Source: an uncultured Bacilli bacterium | Lineage (GTDB): Bacteria > Bacillota_I > Bacilli_A > RF39 > UBA660 | DNA length: 44,239 nt | Assembly (NCBI GenBank): GCA_944358945.1 | Contig: CALVSH010000021.1 | Coordinates: 1-44,239 of the forward strand | Direction: 5' to 3' | Shown: positions 32,700 to 41,402 of the stretch, piece by piece | Numbering within the stretch: the first letter of the stretch is position 1 | Layout of the letters: each line of letters opens with the position of its first letter | Position numbers and translations under genes: made by a program | Notes under the pieces: generated by a model | What the model was told of the DNA's origin: nothing | The model's database searches: none | The model's input: the letters and a program-made list of their open reading frames with translations, nothing else

Positions 32700-33926
32700 C
32701 TATTTACTGTACCACCATGAATATAGTCCACTTGGGAATCCAATGTAATTTCTAGGATTTAGGGTACTATTTTGATATTGTGCCCAGGTACATCCTCCAC
32801 CTCTATTCCAATCACATGTTGTGATTTCTAAGTGAAGATGTGGTCCTGATGAATTACCAGTTGATCCCATACGACCAATTACGGTATCTGGCGTTACGAT
32901 ATCTCCTACATTTACATACCATGCTGATAAATGAGCGTAGGTTGAATATAGATATCTTCCATTTACATAGTGTCTAATCTTTAATACTAAAGCTCCAGCA
33001 CTATCATAGTATTTAGCAAATACTACACCCGTTGCGACTGGATAGATTTCAATATTTGTATAATTTCTATTTCCAAGGTCTATACCTAAGTGACCATAAT
33101 TCATCCAGTTTTGTGTTACGTATCCTGTTACCATTGGTCTATAGAATCCACTTGCTGATGGTGGAATTACATTTCCGGCTCCGCCGCTTCCACCACTTCC
33201 ACCGCCACTACTTGCATGTGCTTGGTCGTAACGAATTTGACAACTGAAAATGTTTTCATTTTCTCCACAGCCAATGGATTCATAATATTCTACGTTTTCC
33301 TTGGCAGAGTCAATTTGTTCTTGAATGGCAGGCATTGCATCTTTTAGAGCCTGAGTATCAGCATTAATTCTTTCACGTTCACTTTCTAGTTCTTTTTGAA
33401 GATCTTGTTGTTGTTTTTGCTTGGTTGTTAAATCTTTTTGTTGCTGTTTATTTTTAGCAATTAACTCATCTAACTCATTCATTACCTTATCATTATACTC
33501 TGTTAACTGCTCTACTACTGACATACGGTAAATCATATCAGTAATATCGGTTGCTCCAAAGGCATACTCTAAATAAGCATTTTCTCCGTTTGCAACTTGA
33601 TAATATTCTATAATCTTTTTACTCTCTTCACTTTTTTCTTTTATTTCTTGATTACTTTTATCTATTTCTACTTGAAGAGTACCAATTTCTTCTACAATTG
33701 TATCTAACTCATTTTCAATCTCTGAAATTCTTGCTTTTATTTCTGCGACTTCTTGATCATTTTTAGCTACTTTATCTTGTTTTTCTTGTAGCTCAGCTGT
33801 ATATTGTTCTACTTCAGCTCTGAATCCTGCTAAAGTAGAGGAATCTGCATAGGCATCCATAGGTAGTATTATATAGGATGCAATGATAGAAGTTATAACT
33901 GAGAGTGCTATTATCTTTTTCTTCAT
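32700..33926 (-). CDS. Coiled-coil M23 peptidoglycan hydrolase (FtsEX partner, EnvC/PcsB-like)
   Basis: A 408-residue secreted protein. The signal peptide is MKKKIIALSVITS...MDAYA, cleaved near residue 27. Residues about 30-235 form a long coiled coil rich in Gln and Glu; a Gly-Ser linker with SGGGSGGSGG follows; and a C-terminal LytM/M23 domain has zinc ligands in GHLGIDLG and GPHLHLEI plus YAHLS. Hydrolases of this shape are activated by FtsEX through their coiled coil. Here it is encoded directly after ftsX, sharing TAATG with it. An insertion with paired cysteines (CDWNRGGGC) near the end is unusual. Confidence 0.92.
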   Translation of the reverse strand: MKKKIIALSVITSIIASYIILPMDAYADSSTLAGFRAEVEQYTAELQEKQDKVAKNDQEVAEIKARISEIENELDTIVEEIGTLQVEIDKSNQEIKEKSEESKKIIEYYQVANGENAYLEYAFGATDITDMIYRMSVVEQLTEYNDKVMNELDELIAKNKQQQKDLTTKQKQQQDLQKELESERERINADTQALKDAMPAIQEQIDSAKENVEYYESIGCGENENIFSCQIRYDQAHASSGGGSGGSGGAGNVIPPSASGFYRPMVTGYVTQNWMNYGHLGIDLGNRNYTNIEIYPVATGVVFAKYYDSAGALVLKIRHYVNGRYLYSTYAHLSAWYVNVGDIVTPDTVIGRMGSTGNSSGPHLHLEITTCDWNRGGGCTWAQYQNSTLNPRNYIGFPSGLYSWWYSK

Positions 33927-34831
33927 TATATCTTCAAATACTTTCTTACGGCTCCGGCACTACCAACCATACCGACTAAGATACCAATTATTACAACAAT
34001 TCCAGCAGTTGAATAGATAAATGGTTCTGGTTCTATTAATTCAATTAACTGTGTAAATAGATATCCATCAAAATGTTTGTAGAATGCTAAATATCCATAG
34101 GTTGTAAATATTACTGGAACAATGGATCCTAATAAACCTAGAATCATACCTTCTACAATGAATGGAGTTTTAATTGTAAAATTACTTGCTCCTACTAATC
34201 GCATAATTCCAATTTCTCTACGTCTTGCAGAAATCGTTAATTTAATGGTATTGATAATTAAGAATACTGTTACGATTACTAAAGCAATTACTACTCCATA
34301 GGTTACTTTTTCGATAGATGAGAATGCAGAAATCATTTGATCTACCATTCCTTCTCCATATCTAACTGTATTTACTTGATTTATCTTTTCTATTCTTTCT
34401 GCAGTATCTGAAATTTTTTCAACATTTTTTACTTTTACTTGGAATGTGTCTTTTAACGGACTTTCTGTATCATCCCATTCGTCTAAAACTGTATCAAAAA
34501 CTTCTGATTCTTGTTGCATTTCTTCTTTTACATCTTGTTTAGAGGCAAAAACAACACTATCTTGATCAACATTTGGAATTTGTTTTATCTCTTCTTCTAC
34601 TCTTGTAATATCTTCGTCTGTTACTTCATTATTTAAAAATATTACTATTGTCAAATCTTTTTCAATCTCTTGTGTAAAGTTTTGAACATTGAATGAAGCC
34701 ATAATAGCGATTGCTACTATGATTAGAGTAATGGTAATACAGGAGATAGATGCTAGTGATAAGCTGAAGTTTCTGATTACACTTTTGAAGGCGTCTCTTA
34801 TACTTCGCCCTAACATTCTAATTATTCTCAT
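33926..34831 (-). CDS. ftsX: Cell division ABC transporter-like permease FtsX
   Basis: A 301-residue membrane protein. It has an N-terminal cytoplasmic start with TM1 near residues 20-45, a large extracellular loop of about 125 residues (with the conserved VVFASKQDVKEEM and NVEKISDTAERIEKI), then TM2 (VVIALVIVTVFLIINTIKL), the RRREIGIMRLVGAS coupling segment facing FtsE, TM3 and TM4. It transmits ATPase strokes to the extracellular hydrolase encoded next. The start overlaps ftsE by 14 bases and the stop overlaps the hydrolase start. Confidence 0.96.
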   Translation of the reverse strand: MRIIRMLGRSIRDAFKSVIRNFSLSLASISCITITLIIVAIAIMASFNVQNFTQEIEKDLTIVIFLNNEVTDEDITRVEEEIKQIPNVDQDSVVFASKQDVKEEMQQESEVFDTVLDEWDDTESPLKDTFQVKVKNVEKISDTAERIEKINQVNTVRYGEGMVDQMISAFSSIEKVTYGVVIALVIVTVFLIINTIKLTISARRREIGIMRLVGASNFTIKTPFIVEGMILGLLGSIVPVIFTTYGYLAFYKHFDGYLFTQLIELIEPEPFIYSTAGIVVIIGILVGMVGSAGAVRKYLKI

Positions 34832-35516
34832 CTATATATGTTCCTTTCTTCTTAAAGTTAACCAAGTGACCATCTTTTAGAGTTACTACTTGTTTTTTCA
34901 TACTATTAACTATTTCTTTATCATGGGTTGCCATTATAATTGTCGTTCCTCTTGTCTTATTAATGTTATCTAATACTTTCATGATTTCCATACTTCGCTC
35001 TGGATCTAGGTTTCCAGTTGGTTCATCACACAATAATAATTTAGGATTATTTACAATTGCTCTTGCTATGGCAACACGTTGTTGTTCTCCTCCAGATAAT
35101 TGGTCTGGGTAATTATGAACTTTATTTTTTAATCCTACTTCCTCTAGTGCACGTAAAACATTTCTCCTTGTAACTTCTTTTGTTGCTCCAATTACTTCCA
35201 TGGCAAACGCAACATTTTCGTATACCGTTAACTTTGGTAATAGGCGGTAGTCCTGGAAGACAATACCAAGTTTTCTTCTTAATTTATATACCTTAGTATT
35301 TCTAAGCTTCGCTACATCAAGTCCACCAACTATAATTTGTCCTTTCGTTGGTCGTTCTTCTCTATATAACATTTTAATTAATGTTGATTTTCCACTACCT
35401 GATCCACCAATTACGAAAGTAAACGAACCTTTTTCAATGGCTAAATTTAAGTCATAGATTGCTGTTACGCCATTTTTATATTTTTTTGATACATTTTTTA
35501 ATCTAATTAAGTCCAT
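34818..35516 (-). CDS. ftsE: Cell division ATP-binding protein FtsE
   Basis: A 232-residue ABC ATPase of the FtsEX complex. It has Walker A GGSGSGKST, Q-loop VFQDYRLL, signature LSGGEQQR, Walker B LLLCDEPTGNLD and the H-loop MATHD. It drives peptidoglycan hydrolysis via FtsX. I start at ATG 35516, after GGAGGT, giving the normal MDLIRLKNVSKKY start; an in-frame extension to 35633 would cross the promoter and the upstream terminator. It heads ftsE-ftsX-M23. Confidence 0.97.
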   Translation of the reverse strand: MDLIRLKNVSKKYKNGVTAIYDLNLAIEKGSFTFVIGGSGSGKSTLIKMLYREERPTKGQIIVGGLDVAKLRNTKVYKLRRKLGIVFQDYRLLPKLTVYENVAFAMEVIGATKEVTRRNVLRALEEVGLKNKVHNYPDQLSGGEQQRVAIARAIVNNPKLLLCDEPTGNLDPERSMEIMKVLDNINKTRGTTIIMATHDKEIVNSMKKQVVTLKDGHLVNFKKKGTYIDENN

Positions 35517-35541
35517 ATTTACCTCCATCCTAGTATATTTA

Positions 35542-35562
35542 ATTATACCATATATTTCGACA
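35542..35562 (-). promoter_or_regulatory. ftsE promoter with 0A-box-like heptamer
   Basis: Minus strand -10 TATAAT (35547-35542). The -35 is poor: TTTTGT at 17 bases or TTGTTA at 15, both in the upstream terminator stem. The spacer holds TGTCGAA (35562-35556), an exact Spo0A-type box, where activators of weak -35 promoters can bind (inference). Confidence 0.5.
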
Positions 35563-35565
35563 TAA

Positions 35566-35600
35566 CAAAAGAGGGGTTTTGTGAAATTTCCCCTCTTTTG
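35566..35600. terminator. Terminator after the YitT genes, overlapping the ftsE promoter
   Basis: Perfect 11-base stem CAAAAGAGGGG / CCCCTCTTTTG with a 13-base loop. The minus-strand 3' arm ends in TTTTGTTAT and serves the YitT unit, while its end supplies the ftsE -35 region. Confidence 0.75.
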
Positions 35601-35604
35601 GACA

Positions 35605-36474
35605 TTATTTTCCTCCTTGGACTTCATATGCATCTTCTACAACAAAAAATACTTCAGGATCAATTAATTTTATTCCTTCTGTTACTTTATAATAATCTCT
35701 CGTTGGTACAACAGTAAATAACACCTTTTTCTTCTTGGCTAAAAATGCACCTTTTACATCAAAAATGGTTAGTGTATGATGTAGTTTGTTAACAATATAT
35801 TCTTTTATTTCTTTGTCTTTCTTGGTAACAATATAGAATGCCTTGTTTTTAGAAATTCCTAATAAAACTTTATCAATCATTAGATTATTGATAAATATTA
35901 ATATGATTGCATACATCATCATGGAGAAACCAAGGAAGATACTTCCGATGAGAATAATAACACCATTTATTATCATACTAGATTTTGCGACTGGTATTTT
36001 GAAGTATTTATATAATATTTGACTAATAATTGGTAATCCTCCATTACTGTAACCTGTTTTATAAATAAATCCATTGGCTAGACCACCGATTACTCCAGCA
36101 AAAATAATCATTAAGAACGTATCTTCATAGTTCAATGTTATATTTTGTGTCAATATAGCTGTTATTTTTACAAATAGCGGATAAAGAAAGGTTGCTAGTA
36201 TGGAGCCAGTAGTTCTTTCTTTTCCTAAGTACATAGCACTAAAAAATAGACATGAAAGTGAGACTAAGAATATCATAAGAGAAGAATCAATTTCATAAAC
36301 ATAATTGGTAATTAGGGCAATACCATTTACTCCTCCGGCTACTAGTCCACTTGGGAGAAGAAATAAATTATATACTAGTGCTAAGATAAATAAAGATATT
36401 ACTAAGATAATTATTCGACGGGTATGACTTTTTCTTTTGACTTTTTCTATTATCTCTTCAAAAAAATTTTCCAT
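35605..36474 (-). CDS. YitT-family membrane protein, second copy
   Basis: A 289-residue integral membrane protein of the YitT/DUF2179 family, with five to six hydrophobic segments followed by a C-terminal cytosolic domain (YIVTKKDKEIKEYIVNKLHHT...VVPTRDYYKVTEGIKLIDPEVFFVVEDAYEV). Function in the family is unknown; a nucleotide- or ligand-binding tail is often suggested. It is a clear paralogue of the gene just upstream, sharing TAATG with it. Ribosome binding site GGAGGTGA. Confidence 0.9.
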   Translation of the reverse strand: MENFFEEIIEKVKRKSHTRRIIILVISLFILALVYNLFLLPSGLVAGGVNGIALITNYVYEIDSSLMIFLVSLSCLFFSAMYLGKERTTGSILATFLYPLFVKITAILTQNITLNYEDTFLMIIFAGVIGGLANGFIYKTGYSNGGLPIISQILYKYFKIPVAKSSMIINGVIILIGSIFLGFSMMMYAIILIFINNLMIDKVLLGISKNKAFYIVTKKDKEIKEYIVNKLHHTLTIFDVKGAFLAKKKKVLFTVVPTRDYYKVTEGIKLIDPEVFFVVEDAYEVQGGK

Positions 36475-37355
36475 TATTCACCTCCAAAGACTTCATATGC
36501 ATCTGTTACTACAAAGAAAGAATTGGGATCTATTTCATGTATTCCTTCTTTTAGTTTGTAGTAGTCTTTTGTTGGTAATACACACATTAATACTGTTTGG
36601 TTTTCCTTGGCATAGCCTCCTTTGGCATTAAATACAGTTACACCATGATTTAAATATTTAATAATGTATTCTTTTATTTTTCTTTCTTCTTTTGTAACGA
36701 TATAGAAAGCTTTACTATCGGACACTCCTAGTATTACCCTATCAGAGATGAAACTAATTACGTATAAAACAATGATTGAATACATAAAGTGAGTAGGTCC
36801 AAATACAAAGGCCGTTAATAGGACAATAGTACCATCACAATAGAGCATACTTTTTCCAATGCTTGTTTTGAAATATTTAGATATAATTTGATTAATGATA
36901 TCTGTTCCTCCTGTTGTAAAACCTGCTTTATAAATCATTCCAGCACCAAAACCATATACAACTCCTCCAAACGCTGATAATAACAGTAGTTGATCTGTGT
37001 TTATATCGATGATAGAGCTAATGCTACTCGTTAAGTTTACAAATATAGGAAATAGTATGGAACCTAACATGGTGGCTTTTGTTTTTTTCTTCCCTAGTAA
37101 AAAATAACTTAGTATTAGTAAAAAAATGTTTGCTACTAAAATGAAAATAGAATTATCTAACTTAGTTAAGTAATTAATTATAATAGCAAGTCCGCCAACT
37201 CCTCCAGCTACTATATTATTGGGCGCTAGAAATAAATTATATGATATTGCTATTAATAGGCAGCCTAAAACAAACTGAATATGTCTTTTAACTGTTGATT
37301 TTGAATAGATTTGTTCTAATATTTTTAAGTCTTTTGTTTTAAAAAAAATATCCAT
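36474..37355 (-). CDS. YitT-family membrane protein, first copy
   Basis: A 293-residue paralogue of the next gene with the same plan: N-terminal cytosolic helix, membrane segments with GGVGGLAIIINYLTKLDNSI, GFGAGMIYKAGFTTGGTDIINQI (the Gly-rich family core) and a C-terminal DUF2179-type domain ending DPNSFFVVTDAYEVFGGE. It follows prfB by 21 bases with no terminator between, so it is probably co-transcribed with prfB. Confidence 0.9.
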   Translation of the reverse strand: MDIFFKTKDLKILEQIYSKSTVKRHIQFVLGCLLIAISYNLFLAPNNIVAGGVGGLAIIINYLTKLDNSIFILVANIFLLILSYFLLGKKKTKATMLGSILFPIFVNLTSSISSIIDINTDQLLLLSAFGGVVYGFGAGMIYKAGFTTGGTDIINQIISKYFKTSIGKSMLYCDGTIVLLTAFVFGPTHFMYSIIVLYVISFISDRVILGVSDSKAFYIVTKEERKIKEYIIKYLNHGVTVFNAKGGYAKENQTVLMCVLPTKDYYKLKEGIHEIDPNSFFVVTDAYEVFGGE

Positions 37356-37376
37356 AATTACCCCTCACTATTATTC

Positions 37377-38475
37377 TTATTTTTGTTGTTTTAAATTCGC
37401 TTCTATAAATATGTCGATATCTCCATCTAGTACTTTTCCTACGTTACTGGTTTCTACATTCGTTCTATGGTCTTTCACTAAGGAATATGGGTGTAGAATG
37501 TAACTTCTAATTTGAGATCCAAAGTTTATATTCATTTGGTCTCCTTTTATTTCGTTTAGTTCTTTTTCTTGTTCTTCTAGTTTTTTTATTAAAAGTTTGT
37601 TTTTTAAAACTTTTAAAGCTTGTTCTTTATTTTGTATTTGACTTCTTTCATTTTGGCAAGTTACTACTATCTTAGTTGGTAGATGAGTGATTCTTACGGC
37701 AGAATCTGTTGTGTTTACTCCTTGCCCACCAGCTCCTGTTGAGCGATAAACATCGATCTTTAAATCTTTTTCATCTATCTCAATCGTATTATCTTGTTCT
37801 ATTTCTGGTGTTACTTCGACTGATGCAAAAGAGGTATGGCGTCTATTGTTAGAATCAAATGGAGATAGTCTTACTAAACGATGTACACCTTTTTCATTTT
37901 TTAAGTAACCATAGGCATTTTGTCCCTTTACTCTGATTGCCACACTCTTTATTCCAGCTTCTTCACCATCTTGATAATCTAAAAGTTCTACTTTGTATTT
38001 CTTTTTTTCACACCATCTAGTATACATACGATATAACATTAAAGCCCAGTCGCAAGATTCTGTTCCACCGGCACCTGGATGAATTTCTAGGATACAATCA
38101 TTTTTATCATATGGACCTGATAACAAGAGCAATAAACTTACTTCTTCTACTTTCTGAGTTGTTAATACAGTTTCTTGTTCTAATTCTTGAATGGATGACT
38201 CATCATTTTCTATTTCTAACAAATTAGTTAGTTCTAAATTATCAGATATTCCTTTTAGTAATTGTTCTATACTGTCTACTATATTTTTTTCTTCATTTAA
38301 TTCTTTGATTGTTTTTTCGGCCTGAACTCGATCATTCCAAAAATTGGGTTCATTTGTGATTTTTTCTAGCTGATTAATTTTCTCTTTTTTGGAATCAATG
38401 TCAAAGTGACCTCCATAATTCTTTTAATTTTTTTTCATTTTGAGTTAATACTTCTTTTATTTCTCTTAATTCCAT
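37377..38475 (-). CDS. prfB: Peptide chain release factor 2, with programmed +1 frameshift
   Basis: Release factor for UGA and UAA codons, 365 residues once the frameshift is included. A short first frame (ATG 38475, 24 codons ending CTT) meets TGA at 38403-38401. Skipping one T at 38403 continues in the second frame from GAC 38402. The main part has the stop-recognition loop SPFDSNNRRH and the peptidyl-hydrolysis motif STGAGGQGVNTTDS. Coding continues without a break from GAC to the stop, so it is intact. It is followed by two YitT genes. Confidence 0.96.
38400..38415 (-). promoter_or_regulatory. RF2 autoregulatory frameshift site
   Basis: Minus strand GGAGGT-CA-CTT-TGA-C: a Shine-Dalgarno-like GGAGGT just before the slippery CTT, then TGA and C. 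This is the known RF2 feedback element; low RF2 favours slipping to the +1 frame. Confidence 0.95.
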
Positions 38476-38502
38476 AGTTCTCTCCTTTTTAGTTTGTTCT
38501 AA

Positions 38503-38532
38503 AATTTATTTTCTATTCTTTTCTAAAGTCAA
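38503..38532 (-). promoter_or_regulatory. Candidate prfB promoter
   Basis: Minus strand -35 TTGACT (38532-38527), 18-base spacer, -10 TAAATT (38508-38503). Confidence 0.5.
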
Positions 38533-38616
38533 TCATAAAATAACATATATTTATATTTTTCTCAAATCTTTTTTATTATTTTGTATATTATTTTTTTACC
38601 TGCATATATTATTTAT

Positions 38617-38677
38617 GAGGAAGGTTCACTGTTACGTGTGAAGATCCTCTGTAAATAGATTTAGGAGTTTTGCTCCT
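38617..38677. other. Orphan structured element upstream of prfB
   Basis: Two hairpins in the 260-base gap between prfB and the dehydrogenase gene. The first is nested: GAGGA (38617-38621) with TCCTC (38645-38649), enclosing TTCAC (38625-38629) with GTGAA (38638-38642) and an eight-base loop. The second is AGGAG (38663-38667) with CTCCT (38673-38677). On the plus strand a possible promoter (TTGTAT 38581-38586, TATATT 38605-38610) precedes it and a terminator follows, as for a small RNA of about 120 bases. I match it to no known RNA family. Confidence 0.4.
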
Positions 38678-38680
38678 TTA

Positions 38681-38735
38681 AAAAAAAGTATTGCCTATGA
38701 TGTAAGTATTTTAAACATCATACTAGCAATACTTT
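38681..38735. terminator. Bidirectional terminator between the dehydrogenase and prfB
   Basis: Long hairpin: AAAAGTATTGC pairs with GCAATACTTTT, and an inner TGATGT / ACATCA helix with a small bulge. T-runs on both strands. It serves the dehydrogenase gene on the minus strand and could end a plus-strand small RNA. Confidence 0.8.
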
Positions 38736-39785
38736 TTATTTTATATATTTTAATTCTCCCATACGTGATGTTGGTATAAAGCCAGATTCTGAGGCTATCA
38801 CATCTGGTATTCTATTTACCACGGTTGCACAAGTAAGTTCTACTGTATTCGGTTTTTCAATTACCATAGTAGTATTTGGTTCTCCATAAACAGTCCATTC
38901 ATTTCTATCAAATTCATCTTTATTGTATACTTTTCCAATACATTCTGTCTCTAGAGTGATACCTTCTTTTGTTTCAGTAGTAACTACGGCACTCATTCCT
39001 GTTGCCATACCTGCTTTTACAGTCATACCTAATGTAGATGATTCAATATCATAATCATTGAATTGTGGTACACATTTTTGTCTTTGACTAATTACTGTTA
39101 ATCCTAATTTATCACAAAGCCAACCATTTACATTCCACATATATGATGGGGCATAAGCACCACTTTCAATAACTTTTTGTCTTTCTTCATCAGATATTTC
39201 GTCGGCACTTGCGACATCACGAGCAAATTTTTCTGCCGTTAGTCCGGCACCATGAGCTTTCGCTAAGGCAATACCGTAATCTTCTACATTATAAGAAGAA
39301 CTTCCTTTTATTTTAGTGATGTTATGACTTGCTCCTACTAGAGTGGTAATTAAATTTCCCCAGAAGGCATCTTGATAACCACTACCTGTAATAGTACAAT
39401 TATTTTCTTTTGCCAACTTATCAATTTTTTCTGTAAGTGTTGGATTAGAATTCATTGGGAAGAATGCTTCTTCACAAGTAGTAATTGCATTAATACCACA
39501 TTTTGCACATACCATTAAAGCATCTTCTACATCTGCAAGTAAACTCATTGTTGTTATAATTGTGCAATCTGGTTTTAAAGTTGTTAAAAGATTTTCTACT
39601 TTCGTAACATCTTCTACTACAACTCCAATTTTATCAGTACCCATGATTTCTCCAACATCTTTCCCTATTACTGCTGGATTATTGTCTACGGCTCCTACTA
39701 TTTCTCCACCGTTTTCGATAACATAGCGCATGGTGTAAACGCTCATCTTTCCACAGCCATATTGAAATATTTTTAGTCCTTTCAT
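38736..39785 (-). CDS. NAD(P)-dependent dehydrogenase, 2,4-diaminopentanoate dehydrogenase-like
   Basis: A 349-residue oxidoreductase with a Rossmann start (KIFQYGCGKMSVYTMRYVIE) and dihydrodipicolinate-reductase-like layout (IVGAVDNNPAVIGKDVGEI, TTCEEAFFP, GSGYQDAFWGNLI). The overall form and length fit the amine dehydrogenase family that includes 2,4-diaminopentanoate dehydrogenase of ornithine fermentation. No other ornithine genes are nearby, so the substrate is uncertain. It stands alone with an extended -10 promoter (TGT-TATAAT, TATAAT at 39812-39807) and its own terminator. Confidence 0.78.
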   Translation of the reverse strand: MKGLKIFQYGCGKMSVYTMRYVIENGGEIVGAVDNNPAVIGKDVGEIMGTDKIGVVVEDVTKVENLLTTLKPDCTIITTMSLLADVEDALMVCAKCGINAITTCEEAFFPMNSNPTLTEKIDKLAKENNCTITGSGYQDAFWGNLITTLVGASHNITKIKGSSSYNVEDYGIALAKAHGAGLTAEKFARDVASADEISDEERQKVIESGAYAPSYMWNVNGWLCDKLGLTVISQRQKCVPQFNDYDIESSTLGMTVKAGMATGMSAVVTTETKEGITLETECIGKVYNKDEFDRNEWTVYGEPNTTMVIEKPNTVELTCATVVNRIPDVIASESGFIPTSRMGELKYIK

Positions 39786-39806
39786 ATTTCCCTACCTTTC
39801 TTTTTT

Positions 39807-39815
39807 ATTATAACA
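39807..39815 (-). promoter_or_regulatory. Extended -10 promoter of the dehydrogenase gene
   Basis: Minus strand TGT-TATAAT, TATAAT at 39812-39807, about 22 bases before the ATG. Confidence 0.55.
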
Positions 39816-39902
39816 CGTAAATTAAAAATTATTTTTAGGTTGAAATAGAAAATTAATTACAGTAGACATTTTAGTCAATATATTTACACTGTTGGTACTG
39901 TA

Positions 39903-41150
39903 TTATTTTTTATTCATAGGTTTTAGGGATAAAGATAATTGTTTAGGAGTGTCGGTATTTCTATTTTGATAAAATCTTCTTCTGTTTCTTACTTCTTTAC
40001 AAATTGTCATTACTTCTTTTGTTTTATCACGTCTTTCTTCAACCGCTTGTAAGAACACATCACCTTGTTTAAATTGTTTTTGTTTATAATATTCTTGGGC
40101 ATATAATAAATTTAATTTATCAATTGCATCTTGAGGAATTCCAAGCTGTGTACAAGCAGTGGTGACATCAAGTCCGGAGTTGATAATATACTCATTCAGT
40201 TTTTCAAATTCCTCATCTATAGAACTATTCGTTTCAAAGTCTGTTAAATTCATACTAACTTTTGCCTTGGGTTCCAAATAATTTTTTCTATTAAATATAG
40301 ATTCTAATATTTTGCCTGTATTATTTTTATATTTTCTATTAGTGGCGATTGCGTAATAAATATTTAAATATTTGATATATTCATCTTCCTTCTTTATTTT
40401 AGAAAATAAATATCCTAGAGAAAAAATAATGTTTTCATCTAATGTATCTGCGTTTTGTAGTAATATTAGATTGTTTTTAATACTGTCATGATATCTTTTT
40501 TGTTTTGAGGCTAATTTAGCTTCTTTTAAAACCTCTTTTTGGTTTATATCCTCTTGATTATGATATTTTAAAACAATCATTTCTTTTGTGATACCCTGTA
40601 TAACAAACGGTAATATATCAGAATAGTTAGATGTCAAATCTAACATAATATCTTTATCTTCTTTTTTCATATCATCTACTAAGATGACACCTTTGTCTTT
40701 TATTAACTTGTTGTGTGATTCAGCGATATATTTTTCTAATTCTTGTTTTCTTTTTTCTATCATTTTATCTTTAACGAAATCTTTTTCTAACTGACATATT
40801 TTGGTTAATAATATGTATAGTGCATTTGTTTCTGGTTGTTCATTTCTTTTTTTCAAAGATAATATCACATTATCTAATGCAGTCATGTAATCATTGTTGT
40901 CAATTGCTTTATAAAAATTGTCATTTGTGTCTTTATTCACTTTTTTAGGAATTTCATTCGTTTCTTGCATAGCAATTATCTGTTTTGCTAACTTAAGTGA
41001 AGATCTGTTATATTTACTTAAGTCTGCTTTTTTTGATTGTTCTTCTAGATAGTCAATTATCTTTTGATACTCTTCTTGACTAGAAAAATCAGTTATTGTT
41101 TTTCTTATGTTACTCTCTATTTCAAATTGATATATTTTATCTTGTTTCAT
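39903..41150 (-). CDS. Unrecognised all-helical 415-residue protein
   Basis: I do not recognise a family. The sequence is almost all helix-forming, with repeating helix pairs of 35-45 residues (NDYMTALDNVILSLKK, KRYHDSIKNNLILLQNADTL, DEYIKYLNIYYAIAT, EYYKQKQFKQGDVFLQAVEE), suggesting a TPR-like scaffold. There is no signal peptide or membrane segment. The tail is basic (NRRRFYQNRN) and ends SLSLKPMNKK. It has GAGGAGGT before the ATG and a good promoter, so it is a real single-gene unit. Confidence 0.7.
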   Translation of the reverse strand: MKQDKIYQFEIESNIRKTITDFSSQEEYQKIIDYLEEQSKKADLSKYNRSSLKLAKQIIAMQETNEIPKKVNKDTNDNFYKAIDNNDYMTALDNVILSLKKRNEQPETNALYILLTKICQLEKDFVKDKMIEKRKQELEKYIAESHNKLIKDKGVILVDDMKKEDKDIMLDLTSNYSDILPFVIQGITKEMIVLKYHNQEDINQKEVLKEAKLASKQKRYHDSIKNNLILLQNADTLDENIIFSLGYLFSKIKKEDEYIKYLNIYYAIATNRKYKNNTGKILESIFNRKNYLEPKAKVSMNLTDFETNSSIDEEFEKLNEYIINSGLDVTTACTQLGIPQDAIDKLNLLYAQEYYKQKQFKQGDVFLQAVEERRDKTKEVMTICKEVRNRRRFYQNRNTDTPKQLSLSLKPMNKK

Positions 41151-41181
41151 ATAATACCTCCTCTAACACATTTATAAGGAT

Positions 41182-41210
41182 ATAGTAACATATAAATGTT
41201 TTCGTAACAA
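41182..41210 (-). promoter_or_regulatory. Promoter of the helical protein gene
   Basis: Minus strand -35 TTGTTA (41210-41205), 17-base spacer, extended -10 TGT-TACTAT (TACTAT at 41187-41182). Confidence 0.75.
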
Positions 41211-41224
41211 GAATAACAAAAGAA

Positions 41225-41248
41225 AAAGCTGTTTATTTCAACAGCTTT
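41225..41248 (-). terminator. Terminator after the HAD nucleotidase gene
   Basis: Perfect nine-base stem AAAGCTGTT / AACAGCTTT with six-base loop, followed by TTCTTTTG on the minus strand. It lies about 155 bases after the gene; the sequence between is AT-rich with nothing recognised. Confidence 0.7.
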
Positions 41249-41402
41249 CATAATAATATACTTTAGAGATGAGTTATGTTTATGAATTATATATAAATTA
41301 AGAGGGAAATAATTCTTTTAATTTTTTCTTTTCTTTAAATTGTTGCTATTTCTATTCTTTTCTAGAAGTGTATTAATATTCTAATTTAAAAATATTAGTT
41401 AA

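Noticed and set aside
34818..35633. Longer FtsE starting at 35633
   Set aside because: The extension crosses a terminator and the ftsE promoter, lacks a good ribosome binding site, and the normal FtsE start MDLIRLKNVS follows GGAGGT at 35516.
39850..39900. TACAGTA...TACTGTA inverted repeat after the 415-residue gene
   Set aside because: Long loop and no T-tract; too weak to call a terminator or operator.
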